64,000 nt of DNA. It comes from Marinobacter sp. SS13-12 (GTDB lineage: Bacteria > Pseudomonadota > Gammaproteobacteria > Pseudomonadales > Oleiphilaceae). The stretch spans positions 1,302,001 through 1,366,000 of the forward strand of contig NZ_JASSUA010000001.1 in the NCBI RefSeq assembly GCF_030227115.1, in the 5' to 3' direction. The notes under the pieces were generated by a model, which saw nothing but the letters and a program-made list of their open reading frames with translations, did no database searches and was not told where the DNA came from. Both the position numbers and the translations under genes were made by a program. Positions 23,446 through 33,081 of this stretch are shown here, one piece after another (the first letter of the stretch is position 1; each line of letters starts with the position of its first letter).

Positions 23446-23563
23446 TAGCTTTCAGACGGGTTGCTCTTCAGTTCATCGATTCAGGCCTTGGTGCAGTTAT
23501 AACGGATAGTTCGCATGGGCGGGCTGTCTGAGTCAATTTGAAAAGATGAATTCAGGAGTTACA

Positions 23564-25687
23564 GTGGATCTTAAACCCGTAAAGAAAACGTTTGAACTGG
23601 GCGGCAAGACCGTCACCATCGAAACCGGCCGTATTGCTCGTCAGGCGACTGGCTCTGTGCTGGTTACCGTTGATGACATTTCGGTACTGGGTACTGTGGT
23701 TGCGGCCAAAGAGGCCAAGCCCGGCCAGCCGTTCTTCCCGCTGACCGTTAACTATTTCGAAAAGACCTACGCCGTGGGTAAAATCCCGGGTGGCTTCTTC
23801 AAGCGCGAAGGCCGTCCGTCCGAGAAAGAAACCCTGACATCCCGCCTGATCGACCGTCCGATTCGTCCGCTGTTCCCCAAAGGGTTCATGAACGAAACCC
23901 AGGTGATCACCACGGTGATGTCCTCCAGCAAGAACCAGGATCCGGATATCGCAGCCATGCTGGCGGCCTCCGCAGCTTTGTCCATCTCCGGTATCCCGTT
24001 TGACGGTCCGATTGGTGCATCCCGCGTTGGCTACACCAACGAGCGAGGCTATTTCCTGAACCCCACATTCGAAGAGCTGGAAACCTCCCTGCTGGACATG
24101 GTGGTTGCCGGTACCGAGGACGCGGTTCTGATGGTTGAATCCGAAGCCAAGGGCCTGATCGAAGACCAGATGCTGGGTGCGGTGCTGTATGGCCATCAGG
24201 AAATGCAGACAGCGATTACCGCCATCAAGGAGCTTGCTGCTGAAGTTGGCAAGCCCCGTTGGGACTGGCAGCCGGAGCCTGAGAACACGGATCTTCTCAA
24301 TGCCGTTAACGCCGAAGCCGCTGCGGCCATCGAGGAAGCCTACAGTATCCGCGACAAGATGGAGCGTTACGCCCGTCTGAGCGAAATCAAGTCTGCACTG
24401 GTTGAGAAGCTGGCGGGCGAAGAAGAAGGCCAGCCTTCCGCGGATGACGTCAAGAAGTACTTCGGCAAGGTCGAGAAAACCATCGTTCGTCAGCAGGTTA
24501 TCGAAGGCAAGCCGCGCATTGACGGCCGTGACAACAAGACGGTTCGCCCGATTGAAGTGGAAGTTGGCATTCTGCCCAGCACCCATGGTTCCGCCCTGTT
24601 CACCCGTGGTGAAACCCAGGCTATCGTGACCACCACGCTGGGTACCGCTCGTGACATGCAGATCATCGATGCCCTGGAAGGTGAGCGTAAGGATCCGTTC
24701 CTGTTCCACTACAACTTCCCTCCGTACTCCGTCGGTGAAGCCGGCCGTGTGGGTACGCCGGGTCGTCGTGAAGTCGGCCACGGCCGTCTCGCGAAGCGTG
24801 GTGTGGCTGCGGTCATGCCTTCCATGGAAGAATTCCCGTACACCATCCGTGCGGTTTCCGAGATCACCGAGTCCAACGGTTCCAGCTCCATGGCGTCTGT
24901 CTGTGGTTCCAGTCTGGCGCTGATGGATGCGGGTGTACCGATCAAGGCTCCGGTTGCCGGTATTGCCATGGGTCTGGTCAAGGAAGGCGACAAGTTCGCG
25001 GTTCTGACCGACATCCTGGGTGACGAGGATCACCTCGGCGATATGGACTTCAAGGTGGCAGGTACTTCTGAAGGCATCACTGCGCTGCAGATGGACATCA
25101 AGATTCAGGGCATCACCGACGAGATCATGGAAATTGCTCTCGACCAGGCCAATGCCGCCCGTATGCACATCCTGGGTGAAATGGCGAAGGTGATCTCTGC
25201 ACCGCGCAAAGAGCTTTCAAGCCGCGCGCCGAGCATTACCACCATCAAGATCAACCCGGAGAAGATCCGCGACGTCATCGGTAAGGGCGGTTCTGTGATC
25301 CGTTCTATCTGTGACGAGACCGGTGCTTCCATCGATCTGGATGATGACGGCAACGTGAAGATCTACGCCGACAACCAGGAGGCAGCCAATGCTGCGATGA
25401 AGCGGGTGATGGAAATCACCGCGGAAATCGAAGTGGGTGCCATCTACAGCGGCCGCGTTGAGCGCATCGTGGACTTCGGTGCCTTCGTCAATATCCTGCC
25501 CGGCAAGGATGGTCTGGTACACATTTCCCAGATCTCCGAGCGTCGCATCGAGAACGTCACCGACGAACTCAGCGAAGGCCAGGAAGTTCTGGTCAAGGTA
25601 CTGGACGTGGACAACCGTGGACGCGTAAAACTGTCCATGAAAGAAGTAAAGGAAGGCGAACAGCCCACGGACCTCTCCGCGCTGTAA
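23564..25687 (+). CDS. pnp: Polyribonucleotide nucleotidyltransferase (PNPase)
   Basis: Phosphorolytic 3'-5' exoribonuclease and degradosome component. Two RNase PH domains (about 1-225 and 300-545) flank a helical domain; the second has the catalytic-site sequence [23 protein letters not shown] domain ([19 protein letters not shown]) and an S1 domain ([18 protein letters not shown]) end the protein. The GTG at 23564 has GGAG five bases upstream and gives [14 protein letters not shown]; an ATG at 23546 would add six residues. The length is 707. The leader contains two stem-loops that could mediate autoregulation as in E. coli. A bidirectional terminator follows. Confidence 0.96.
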   Translation: MDLKPVKKTFELGGKTVTIETGRIARQATGSVLVTVDDISVLGTVVAAKEAKPGQPFFPLTVNYFEKTYAVGKIPGGFFKREGRPSEKETLTSRLIDRPIRPLFPKGFMNETQVITTVMSSSKNQDPDIAAMLAASAALSISGIPFDGPIGASRVGYTNERGYFLNPTFEELETSLLDMVVAGTEDAVLMVESEAKGLIEDQMLGAVLYGHQEMQTAITAIKELAAEVGKPRWDWQPEPENTDLLNAVNAEAAAAIEEAYSIRDKMERYARLSEIKSALVEKLAGEEEGQPSADDVKKYFGKVEKTIVRQQVIEGKPRIDGRDNKTVRPIEVEVGILPSTHGSALFTRGETQAIVTTTLGTARDMQIIDALEGERKDPFLFHYNFPPYSVGEAGRVGTPGRREVGHGRLAKRGVAAVMPSMEEFPYTIRAVSEITESNGSSSMASVCGSSLALMDAGVPIKAPVAGIAMGLVKEGDKFAVLTDILGDEDHLGDMDFKVAGTSEGITALQMDIKIQGITDEIMEIALDQANAARMHILGEMAKVISAPRKELSSRAPSITTIKINPEKIRDVIGKGGSVIRSICDETGASIDLDDDGNVKIYADNQEAANAAMKRVMEITAEIEVGAIYSGRVERIVDFGAFVNILPGKDGLVHISQISERRIENVTDELSEGQEVLVKVLDVDNRGRVKLSMKEVKEGEQPTDLSAL

Positions 25688-25712
25688 GCTGAACCTGACG
25701 GGACCCACAACC

Positions 25713-25746
25713 CGTAGGTCGGATTAGCCGAAGGCGTAATCCGACA
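25713..25746. repeat. REP-like palindrome, copy 2
   Basis: CGTAGGTCGGATTA, loop GCCGAAGGC and TAATCCGACA. It lies between the convergent pnp and hydrolase genes and abuts the terminator at 25746. Confidence 0.85.
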
Positions 25747-25787
25747 AAAAAACCCGCCACTCGATCACCGAGTCTGGCGGGTTTTTT
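25746..25787. terminator. Bidirectional terminator between pnp and the hydrolase gene
   Basis: An A-rich start, AACCCGCCA and TGGCGGGTT arms with an inner CTCG/CGAG stem, and a terminal T run. On the minus strand it overlaps the last codon of the hydrolase gene. Confidence 0.87.
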
Positions 25788-26655
25788 ATGGCCGCCCCAT
25801 AAACCCCAGTACCTCCTCCTTATACCCCGGAATCATAAACGTCGACCCATGCCCCGTATCCGTCCTTAAAAACCTCTTGGGCTCTTCCGCTGCCTCATAC
25901 ATCTGCTCACCATGGTGAAACGGAATAATCCCGTCCCGCACACTGTGAATCACCATCACCGGAACCGGGCTGATATCCCCGATTCGCTCATAGGGTTCGT
26001 ACTCGTCAGTAATGGTCAGGCTCAGGGGAACCTGCAGTGGCCAGGTGAGCCAGAATTCGCCCAGTTTTTCCCGGGCAATGGCACGGAAACCGTTGAAGGT
26101 GCCGTCAAGGATTACGCCGTCCAATGGCGGCTGTTGGTCCCGTTTTACCCACTCGCTGGCCAGCGCGGTTCCCAGTGCGCCACCGAGGCTCTGGCCCAGC
26201 AGGAAAAGGGGCTGGTTCTTCACCTCCGGCTGCTCAACCAGCCACCGAAGACCAGTCTCGGCATCGTGCAGGGTGCCCTCTATGTCCGGAGCGCCGGTGG
26301 AGCGCCCATACCCCCGGTAGTCGATCAGAAACACGTTGTAGCGCCTCTCAGGCAGCCAGGCGACGTTCATTATGTGGCTGCTGATGTTCTGGGCGTTGCC
26401 GTGGAGGAAGTAGACGGTACCCCTGGGTTCGGATGTCGCGGGCAGCCACCAGCCATGGAGGGTTTCGCCGTCCGGGGTGTTCAGGAATACATCTTCGTAT
26501 TCCAGGTTCAGGCGGTCCGGGGTGACGTAGGTGACCTTATCGGGATAGAAGAATACGCTGCTGCAGCCGGTCTGCAGCAGCAGAATGAATGCGGCAGCTA
26601 TGCCGGCCAGTGTTTTCAGAGCTCTCAAAAGTACGCGTGGAGTCCGAGTTGCCAT
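25786..26655 (-). CDS. Alpha/beta hydrolase lipoprotein (serine hydrolase of the BEM46/YfhR type)
   Basis: A 289-residue secreted lipoprotein. The N-terminus is a hydrophobic signal followed by lipobox LQTGC with the acylated Cys near residue 31. The alpha/beta hydrolase fold shows the oxyanion region YFLHGNAQN, the segment DYRGYGRSTG, the nucleophile elbow GQSLGG near residue 152, an Asp in SVRDGIIPFHHG and the catalytic His in DTGHGSTF. The substrate is unknown; an esterase or peptidase role is possible. Its first 31 nt overlap the end of the upstream DUF4105 gene, so the pair is probably translationally coupled. It may act in the periplasm on material handled by that protein, but this is inference. 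Confidence 0.88.
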   Translation of the reverse strand: MATRTPRVLLRALKTLAGIAAAFILLLQTGCSSVFFYPDKVTYVTPDRLNLEYEDVFLNTPDGETLHGWWLPATSEPRGTVYFLHGNAQNISSHIMNVAWLPERRYNVFLIDYRGYGRSTGAPDIEGTLHDAETGLRWLVEQPEVKNQPLFLLGQSLGGALGTALASEWVKRDQQPPLDGVILDGTFNGFRAIAREKLGEFWLTWPLQVPLSLTITDEYEPYERIGDISPVPVMVIHSVRDGIIPFHHGEQMYEAAEEPKRFLRTDTGHGSTFMIPGYKEEVLGFMGRP

Positions 26656-28490
26656 GTGCTGCGGTACCTGTCGTAGTGGTCTTCACGGCTGAATTTCCCG
26701 AACAGGCTGAACGCCCGCCCGAAGTGCCAGTTGCCCTCAAGGTAGACCTGGTCCTGGCGGTGTTGGCTACTGACGATCCAGGCTTTGGTTTTTACGCCGC
26801 CCAGCAGGCTGAACCGGTTGTTCTGGTGGAGTATGCCCAGGTCGGCACCGGGGGCAGCGTCGTAGCCCCGGCGCAGGTCGTCGTCGATTTCAAGGTCGGC
26901 GGTGGCAATGGCGAAGGCCTGGGTACCGGTGGCCAGCTGCCAGCTGCCGCCTGCGCCACCTTCGAGGTAAGGCGCGAATACGCGGTTGGTTTCGGTGTCT
27001 GTGCGGCGGCCACCGAAGCCGACCTGCCAGGACAGTGGCGAGAAGAACTGGTTGCGGGGCGAGAGAGAGCGGATCTCCACCCCGGTCAGTTTTTCGATCT
27101 GCAATTCGTCATTGTCGGTGTATAAGCGTGCATCAAGGCGCAGGAACTGGAGCTGGGCGCCGCCACGGTAGCCCGCCGGTGGGTCCAGTACATCGTGATA
27201 GGCCGGGCGCAATGTCACTTCTGTAAAGTTACGGTCGCCTATTCGCCCGCCACTGAGGCTGGCGCGGAAGGTGTCGTGGCCCTGGTCGTCACGTAGGGCA
27301 GGCTCTGGCGCGCCGTTCTGTGCGGCTACACCGCGAATCTGGCTGCGTTCCTTCAGCAGGTCGTGGGACAGGGGGGCGGCATGCTCCCGGGGCCAGCCGT
27401 CTGCCTCACTCTGGTAACGGACATAGTCGTAGGTGGTGTCGAGCACCCGGGCCCGCTCCTCATCGTTTAATGCGTTTACCTCAGGGGCGTCTGCCTCTAC
27501 ATAACCGTTAGCGATGGCGGCGGCCAGCGTCTGGTGTTCGTCGGGCAGCGAGTCGATGCGGTGGCTGACGCTGGTTGCAGCGGAAGGGCGGTAATAGACG
27601 TCTTCCACCAGCCCCCTGTCCACCACCCAGCGCACGGTGTCTGAGGGAATGGCATGGGTGCCGACTTCGTCCAGCAGGTCGGTGCCGGGGCGAGCCACGT
27701 CGATCAGCGCCAGCAGCCGGTAGGCACAGTTTTCATCAAAGAAGTAGTAGTCGAAGTTGCGGTCACGGATTTCCCAGGTGTGGGCCAGCATCATGTCCAC
27801 TTCCGGCTGGGTCAGGTTGAGCTGATATTCCCACAGGTCCCGATGCTCGATGTCGGAATACAGGCGGATCTTTTCGTAATAGGGCTGGATGGAGGTGATG
27901 CCCGGGTAGCCGCCAAAGATGCCCTTGTAGGCGAACAGGATCTCGCTGTCGTGGGCGGCAGCATCGGCAGCGTAGGAAATGGTGTTGGCGAGGATCAGGT
28001 TGGTTTCCTCGTCTTCCTGGGGCGGGTCAAGACGCAGGAAGGTATGGCCGAACATCGATGACGGACTGTTCAGATACGAGGCTGCAAACACCAGTGTCAC
28101 GGTTTCGGTATTAAGTTCTTCGGTCCACTGGTCGAAAGCGGGGCAATCAACCGGTTGCTGTGGCAGGTCCAGTTGTTCCCTCAACCAACGGTCACGCGCG
28201 GGGAAGCGGCAGCGCGCGTGATTGTCTCCGCCGCCAGGCCGGGTGATGGCTTCCAGGGTAGCGTCAAGTTCCGCCTTTGGTGAGGTTTTGCCGTTGGCAC
28301 TGAGGAAAAAATCATCATCGTCTGCCTGGCCGGTATAACCATCACCGAAGCGGTCGGGCTGGTAGTGCACCAGTGTCAGCCAGGCGGGGTGTTGATGGAG
28401 GTTTCCGGTGTCGGGAAGCGGGGTGGCGAGTGCATTGAAACCTGATGCCAGCCAGACGAAGGCCAGCGCAAACCGAAGCGAAGCGCGCAT
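26625..28490 (-). CDS. DUF4105 / Lnb N-terminal periplasmic domain protein
   Basis: A 621-residue exported protein. A signal peptide (about 1-22, ending FNALA) is followed by a domain with the DUF4105 hallmark: FAASYLNSPSSMFGHTFLRLD near residue 137 (key elements SPSSMFGHTFLR), and FDYYFFDENCAYRLLALID near 250 with conserved Asn-Cys. This resembles a papain-like/NlpC-type cysteine site, although I cannot confirm catalysis. The C-terminal third is rich in beta strands, ends LGLHAYF with a terminal aromatic, and looks like an outer-membrane barrel. The downstream lipoprotein hydrolase overlaps it by 31 nt. Role unknown; envelope lipid or peptide processing is a reasonable guess. Confidence 0.82.
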   Translation of the reverse strand: MRASLRFALAFVWLASGFNALATPLPDTGNLHQHPAWLTLVHYQPDRFGDGYTGQADDDDFFLSANGKTSPKAELDATLEAITRPGGGDNHARCRFPARDRWLREQLDLPQQPVDCPAFDQWTEELNTETVTLVFAASYLNSPSSMFGHTFLRLDPPQEDEETNLILANTISYAADAAAHDSEILFAYKGIFGGYPGITSIQPYYEKIRLYSDIEHRDLWEYQLNLTQPEVDMMLAHTWEIRDRNFDYYFFDENCAYRLLALIDVARPGTDLLDEVGTHAIPSDTVRWVVDRGLVEDVYYRPSAATSVSHRIDSLPDEHQTLAAAIANGYVEADAPEVNALNDEERARVLDTTYDYVRYQSEADGWPREHAAPLSHDLLKERSQIRGVAAQNGAPEPALRDDQGHDTFRASLSGGRIGDRNFTEVTLRPAYHDVLDPPAGYRGGAQLQFLRLDARLYTDNDELQIEKLTGVEIRSLSPRNQFFSPLSWQVGFGGRRTDTETNRVFAPYLEGGAGGSWQLATGTQAFAIATADLEIDDDLRRGYDAAPGADLGILHQNNRFSLLGGVKTKAWIVSSQHRQDQVYLEGNWHFGRAFSLFGKFSREDHYDRYRSTWQLGLHAYF

Positions 28491-28543
28491 GGATGGTCAG
28501 TCAATTCCGGGTTGAACGTTGGGTGGATAGGCCGGACTCCGTT

Positions 28544-28559
28544 GCGCCGTCCCTGGCGC
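28544..28559. repeat. Remnant of the nested-hairpin element (GCGCC-gtccct-GGCGC)
   Basis: GCGCC/GGCGC around GTCCCT corresponds to the inner hairpin GCGCCA-TCCC-TGGCGC of the 46117 element. The preceding GGACTCCG resembles its flank. The outer arms are absent, so it is probably a degenerate half copy lying between the DUF4105 and DUF3015 genes. Confidence 0.4.
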
Positions 28560-28585
28560 GCGAGATCCTTTTTCGGGCCGTGAGA

Positions 28586-29050
28586 TCAGGCTGCTACATA
28601 CTTGCTCAGCGCCTCATCCTTTTCCAGCAGGGCTACGATCGCATCTACCGCTTCACCAGACGTGGTGTCAGAGGACGGGAAGATGGTGGCAAAGTTGTCC
28701 TGGAGGGCCTTGCGGAAAGAGTCGCGATCCGCTTCGTCTACACCCAGCAGCACTGCGAGGGTGTCCAGGTTTTCACCAGAGCCGCGGGACATGTCACGGG
28801 CTACCTTGTCGATATTGCTCTCCATGTACATGGCCATGGACTGGACAGACTGGTTGGTCTGACAACCGAGGGTGCCGGTGGTCATACCAAAGGTCTGGTT
28901 GCCAAACGTACCGTTGGTGGTTGCTGCCAGTACGTGGGGCGCGATGCCGGACTGTCCTTTCCAGATCATGGCGCCAACGCCACAGCCGGGCTGGGCGAAA
29001 GCGAGAGTAGAGGCACCCATAAGCAGTGCACCTGCGATCAGTTTTTTCAT
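28586..29050 (-). CDS. DUF3015 family periplasmic protein
   Basis: A small secreted protein of 154 residues. A clear signal peptide, MKKLIAGALLMGASTLAFA, ends before QPGCGVGAMIW. Two cysteines at about 23 and 63 could form a disulfide. The segment QSGIAPHVLAATTNGTFGNQTFG followed by GTLGC is characteristic of the DUF3015 family (key elements PHVLAATTNG and TFGMTTGTLGC). The remainder is helical. The function of the family is not established to my knowledge. The ATG is preceded by AAGGAG at about eight bases. A promoter-like TTTGCC-N16-TATACT lies about 130 nt upstream, so the gene is probably transcribed alone. Confidence 0.85.
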   Translation of the reverse strand: MKKLIAGALLMGASTLAFAQPGCGVGAMIWKGQSGIAPHVLAATTNGTFGNQTFGMTTGTLGCQTNQSVQSMAMYMESNIDKVARDMSRGSGENLDTLAVLLGVDEADRDSFRKALQDNFATIFPSSDTTSGEAVDAIVALLEKDEALSKYVAA

Positions 29051-29177
29051 TATTAACTCCTTGTTTAATTTAGCTGTCGTCGCAAACGCGCCACCTCCGC
29101 CTGAGAAGGGCCCGGGAAGCCGGCGCGCTAACGGCCCTGATTGATTTCCCGTGGAGACAGGTCGACCGTTGACTCTG

Positions 29178-29205
29178 AGTATAGTTCATATATCAGGAAG
29201 GCAAA
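29178..29205 (-). promoter_or_regulatory. Candidate promoter of the DUF3015 gene
   Basis: Reading the minus strand, TTTGCC (29205-29200), a 16-nt spacer and TATACT (29183-29178). The leader would be about 120 nt. The -35 is weak, so this is a moderate call. Confidence 0.4.
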
Positions 29206-29251
29206 TTACAAACCCGCTGAGTCATTGATTTGGCTTGCAGACCTTTCCTGA

Positions 29252-29953
29252 TTAACCACCCAGGTAGGCATTCTGAACATCCGGGTTGGCCAGCAGGTTC
29301 TTCCCTGTGTCATGCAAGCGGATGCGTCCGGTTTCCAGTACGTAACCCCGGTCTGCCAGGTTCAGCGCCTGATGGGCGTTCTGCTCCACCAGGAACACAG
29401 TAATACCTTCCTCGCGCAGCTTGCCGATGATCTCGAAGATCTGTTTGATCACCAGCGGTGCAAGCCCCAGAGAAGGTTCGTCCAGGATGATCATGTTGGG
29501 CTTGCTCATCAGCGCCCGTCCGATGGCCAGCATCTGCTGCTCACCGCCGGACATGGTGCCGGCTCGCTGGAACTCCCGCTCTTTCAGGCGCGGAAACAGC
29601 TCGTAGACGTGTTCCTGGCTTTTGCGTATTTCCGATTTGGTGTTGAAGAAACCGCCCATATGGAGGTTCTCTTCGACCGTCAGGCCGGAAAACACGCGCC
29701 TGCCTTCAGGCACAATCGCAATGCCCGAGCGCATGATATTGGAGGTCATGTCCCGGGTGATGTCGCGCCCCTGAAAAGTCACCCGGCCGGAAGTGGCCTG
29801 GGGATTGCCACAGACAGTCATCAGCAGCGTGGTTTTGCCGGCACCGTTGGCGCCGATCAGGGACACAATCTCACCTTTCTTTACTTCAACAGAGACGCCA
29901 TGAAGCGCCTCGATCTTGCCGTAATGGGTATGGACGTCTTCTAGTACAAGCAT
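29252..29953 (-). CDS. livF: Branched-chain amino acid ABC transporter ATP-binding protein LivF
   Basis: One of two ATPases that power uptake of Leu/Ile/Val or related amino acids. The 233-residue protein has Walker A GANGAGKTT near residue 35, the LivF-type signature MSGGEQQMLAIGRALM near 133, Walker B MIILDEPSLGLAP and the switch His in FLVEQNAHQAL. It is the last gene of the livK-livH-livM-livG-livF operon, 9 nt after livG. The C-terminus ends AYLGG, as typical. No terminator was recognised between it and the DUF3015 gene promoter region. Confidence 0.96.
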   Translation of the reverse strand: MLVLEDVHTHYGKIEALHGVSVEVKKGEIVSLIGANGAGKTTLLMTVCGNPQATSGRVTFQGRDITRDMTSNIMRSGIAIVPEGRRVFSGLTVEENLHMGGFFNTKSEIRKSQEHVYELFPRLKEREFQRAGTMSGGEQQMLAIGRALMSKPNMIILDEPSLGLAPLVIKQIFEIIGKLREEGITVFLVEQNAHQALNLADRGYVLETGRIRLHDTGKNLLANPDVQNAYLGG

Positions 29954-29962
29954 GGTTTTTCC

Positions 29963-30718
29963 TCAGGCCTCACCCAGATAGGCTTTGATTACATCGTCGT
30001 TCCGGCGAATCTCATCCGGTGTGCCGCTGGCCAGGGGCCGGCCCTGGTTTATCACGTTGATGCGGTCGGAAATATCCATCACCAGGCTCATGTCGTGTTC
30101 AATCAGCACCACGGAAACGTTGTAGTCTTCCTTCAGGCTGATGATCAGCTGATTGAGATCCTTGGTTTCGGCCGGGTTAAGGCCGGCAGCCGGTTCATCC
30201 AGCATCAGCAGTTTGGGCTCGGTCACCATGCAGCGGGCAATTTCCAGCCGTCGCTGTTGCCCGTAGGCGAGGTTGCCGGCGTCCCGGTTGGCCATCTCTG
30301 TCAGGCCAACCCTGTCCAGCCAGTATGCCGCACGGTCCAGGGACTTCTGCTCCTTTTCACGGTAGTTCGGTGTTTTGAGAATACCTGAGAGCAGATTGGT
30401 GTTGAGGTGACGGTGCTGGGCGACCAGCAGGTTCTCCACCACCGTCATGCGGCTGAACAGGCGCACGTGCTGGAAGGTTCGCACCAGGCCAAGGCGGGAA
30501 ATCTTGTAATCCGGTTTGCCCTGAATCTCGCCTCCTTCAAACACGATCTTGCCGCCGGTGGGCTTGTAAAAACCGCTCATGCAGTTAAAGACGGTGGTTT
30601 TACCGGCCCCGTTGGGACCAATAATCGCCACGATTTCATGTTCCTGTACGTCCAGCGACACCTGGTCCACCGCCAGGAGACCGCCGAAGCGCATCGACAG
30701 ATTCTGTACTTCAAGCAT
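29963..30718 (-). CDS. livG: Branched-chain amino acid ABC transporter ATP-binding protein LivG
   Basis: Second ATPase of the high-affinity branched-chain amino acid importer. The 251-residue protein shows Walker A GPNGAGKTTVFN near residue 34, the LivG-specific insertion around FQHVRLFSRMTVVENLLVAQH, the signature LAYGQQRRLEIARCM near 157, Walker B LLMLDEPAAGLNP and the switch VLIEHDMSLVM. The C-terminus ends VIKAYLGEA, the family end. It starts 6 nt after livM, so it is in the same transcript. Confidence 0.97.
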   Translation of the reverse strand: MLEVQNLSMRFGGLLAVDQVSLDVQEHEIVAIIGPNGAGKTTVFNCMSGFYKPTGGKIVFEGGEIQGKPDYKISRLGLVRTFQHVRLFSRMTVVENLLVAQHRHLNTNLLSGILKTPNYREKEQKSLDRAAYWLDRVGLTEMANRDAGNLAYGQQRRLEIARCMVTEPKLLMLDEPAAGLNPAETKDLNQLIISLKEDYNVSVVLIEHDMSLVMDISDRINVINQGRPLASGTPDEIRRNDDVIKAYLGEA

Positions 30719-30724
30719 TATCCG

Positions 30725-31996
30725 TCACTCCTGCCGTTTCAGTTCGATGTGGATGCGTCGCATGGGCATCAGGCCCTGGGGGCGCCAGACCATCATCAAC
30801 ACCATGGCGGCACCGAATATCGCCATCCGGTACTCGGAGAACTCCCTTGCCAGTTCCGGCAGGATGGTGACCGCGATCGCCGCAAGGATGACCCCCATCT
30901 GGGAGCCCATGCCACCGAGCACCACAATGGCCAGGATAATGGCCGACTCCAGGAATACGAACGACTCGGGGCTGATAAAACCCTGCTTGGAGGCAAAGAC
31001 AGTGCCGGCAAATCCCGCAAAGAAGGCGCCAATCGTGAATGCAGACAACTTTACGGCGGTGCGGCTGAGGCCCAGGGATTTGGCGGCAATTTCATCTTCC
31101 CGCAAGGCTTCCCAGGCACGACCCACCGGCATGCGCATCAGGCGCCGGATGGCAATCGCCGTTATCACGGCCAACACCAGAGCAATCAGGTACAGGAAGA
31201 TCACCTTGTGCTCACCGCTGTAGGCAATGCCGAAGGTCTCATGGAAAGAGGTGTTGCCTTCTTCCTTGACCCGGCGACCGAATTCCATCCCGAACAGCGT
31301 CGGGTCGGGAATGCCGCCGATACCGTTGGGACCTCCGGTCAGGCTGGTCATGTTGTTCAGCAGGATGCGGATGATCTCGCCGAAACCCAGTGTCACGATC
31401 GCCAGGTAGTCCCCCCGCAACCGCAGCACCGGAAAGCCGAGTACCAGCCCGAAAAGCGCTGCAAGCAAAGCACCGATGGGCAGGGCGAACCAGAAGGAGA
31501 TGCCGTAGTACTGGGACAGCAGGGCGAAGGTATAGGCGCCCACGGCGTAGAAGGCCACATAGCCCAGATCCAGCAGGCCAGCCAGGCCCACCACCACATT
31601 CAGTCCCAGGGCCAGCATGATGTAGATCAGCACCAGGGTTGCCAGGTCTACCGCACCACGAGAGGCTATAAAGGGCCAGATGAGTGCCCCTATGATCATC
31701 AACGTGAGCAGGATGGATTCCAGTTTCAGCCGTTTGCTTTGTTCCATCGGTTTGCGGTTGGCAAGCGGGTTTACCGCAGGCAACTGGCGCAAGGATCCCA
31801 TTATGTTGTCGCGGAACAGCTGGAACAGGAAAACGATAACCGCAGCCAGCAATACGCCGAGCACAGTGGAGGTTTTGGCGCCCTCGAGAGTGACGTCTAT
31901 GCCCTCGCTCACAAGGTTGAAGCCCAGAATGGGATAAGAAATCACCAGGGTGACAATGGCGCAGAAGAGCGCGTGTTTCAGGTTATGAGCAGCCAT
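30725..31996 (-). CDS. livM: Branched-chain amino acid ABC transporter permease LivM
   Basis: Inner-membrane permease that pairs with LivH. The 423-residue protein has an N-terminal extension with two or three hydrophobic segments (about 1-75), then a core of about eight transmembrane helices. Conserved features include [19 protein letters not shown] near residue 135 and the cytoplasmic EAA-like loop [21 protein letters not shown] near 290. The length matches the E. coli LivM class (about 425). Its start overlaps the livH stop by one base. Confidence 0.95.
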   Translation of the reverse strand: MAAHNLKHALFCAIVTLVISYPILGFNLVSEGIDVTLEGAKTSTVLGVLLAAVIVFLFQLFRDNIMGSLRQLPAVNPLANRKPMEQSKRLKLESILLTLMIIGALIWPFIASRGAVDLATLVLIYIMLALGLNVVVGLAGLLDLGYVAFYAVGAYTFALLSQYYGISFWFALPIGALLAALFGLVLGFPVLRLRGDYLAIVTLGFGEIIRILLNNMTSLTGGPNGIGGIPDPTLFGMEFGRRVKEEGNTSFHETFGIAYSGEHKVIFLYLIALVLAVITAIAIRRLMRMPVGRAWEALREDEIAAKSLGLSRTAVKLSAFTIGAFFAGFAGTVFASKQGFISPESFVFLESAIILAIVVLGGMGSQMGVILAAIAVTILPELAREFSEYRMAIFGAAMVLMMVWRPQGLMPMRRIHIELKRQE

Positions 31997-32919
31997 CAGA
32001 TCTTTTCAACCTCCGGTTTGCCAAGCAGGCCGGTGGGTTTGAACAACAGGATCAGGATCAGCAGTCCGAAGGACACGACGTCCTTGTATTCTCCACTGAG
32101 GTAACCGGAGGTCATGCTCTCGGCAACCCCGAGTATGAGGCCACCCAGCATGGCACCGGGAATGCTTCCGATGCCGCCAAGCACAGCGGCCGTAAACGCT
32201 TTGAGCCCCGCGATAAACCCGAACAGCGGGTCAATGGAGCCGTAGTACATCCCCAGCAGGAGGCCTGCGACCGCTGCCAGCGCAGCGCCGATCACAAACG
32301 TGGCCGATATGATCCGGTTGGTGTCGATACCCAGCAGGTTGGCCATGCCAAGATCCTGGGAGACGGCACGGCAGGCGCGGCCAATGCGGGAGCGGGAAAT
32401 AAACAGGGAGAGAATTGTCATGCACACCAGGGTGGTCGCGAAAATGGTGATCTGCATGTAGGTAATCGACGTCTGGAACGAGTCCTCGGCCCCGAAGCGG
32501 AAGCCGCCTTCAATCAGCGCAGGAAAACCGATGTTGCGTGACCCCTGGGCAAGGTGGACGTAGTTCTGCAGGAAGATGGACATGCCGATTGCCGAGATCA
32601 ACGGGATCAGCCGGTGTTTCCCGCGCACTGGCCGGTAGGCGACCCGTTCCACTGCCCAGCCCATGGAGCTGGACACAATCATCGCGCAGATCAGCGCCAC
32701 GATCAGAATCAGCGGCAGCCAGACGATGCCCAGTGCCGTAAGGCCGGTAATGGTGATGAGGGCGGTGTAGGCCCCGATCATGTAAATCTCACCATGGGCA
32801 AAGTTGATCATGCCGATGATGCCGTAAACCATCGTGTAACCGATGGCGATCAGGGCGTAGGTGCTCCCGATCGTCAGCCCGTTAATGAGCTGCTGAATAA
32901 AATAAAGGAGATCTTGCAT
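31996..32919 (-). CDS. livH: Branched-chain amino acid ABC transporter permease LivH
   Basis: Permease partner of LivM. The 307-residue protein has about eight hydrophobic segments and the family start [19 protein letters not shown], with [25 protein letters not shown] following (key elements [13 protein letters not shown]) and the loop [18 protein letters not shown] near 185. The ATG at 32919 has GGAG about ten bases upstream; a GTG at 32952 would add 11 residues outside the family consensus. It is separated from livK by 162 nt that contain a terminator-like hairpin, so livK is probably made in excess. Confidence 0.94.
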   Translation of the reverse strand: MQDLLYFIQQLINGLTIGSTYALIAIGYTMVYGIIGMINFAHGEIYMIGAYTALITITGLTALGIVWLPLILIVALICAMIVSSSMGWAVERVAYRPVRGKHRLIPLISAIGMSIFLQNYVHLAQGSRNIGFPALIEGGFRFGAEDSFQTSITYMQITIFATTLVCMTILSLFISRSRIGRACRAVSQDLGMANLLGIDTNRIISATFVIGAALAAVAGLLLGMYYGSIDPLFGFIAGLKAFTAAVLGGIGSIPGAMLGGLILGVAESMTSGYLSGEYKDVVSFGLLILILLFKPTGLLGKPEVEKI

Positions 32920-33012
32920 CTGTGTGGGACTCCGATAGCCTGCCCCCTTCACTGCCTTCAGGCATGACCCCGGTGTGCCGGGCGCTCTGACTGCAGGATC
33001 AACAGGAGCCTA

Positions 33013-33050
33013 GAAAAACACCTTCTCCCGGATCGCGGTGAGAAGGTGTT
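33013..33050 (-). terminator. Terminator-like attenuator between livK and livH
   Basis: On the minus strand, AACACCTTCTC and GAGAAGGTGTT form an 11-bp stem with a 12-nt loop and end in TTTTTC. It lies 32 nt after the livK stop. Partial termination here would give the usual excess of binding protein over permease. Confidence 0.8.
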
Positions 33051-33081
33051 CTCATGATTACCGTTTGTTAACGATTTCGGC

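Noticed and set aside
23552..25168. 538-codon open frame opposite pnp
   Set aside because: Composition is His/Gly/Arg rich as expected for an antisense shadow; the sense strand carries all PNPase domains.
30407..32104. 565-codon plus-strand frame opposite livG and livM
   Set aside because: Gln/His-rich translation opposite membrane-protein codons, no ribosome-binding site and no domain; livG/livM are clear on the minus strand.
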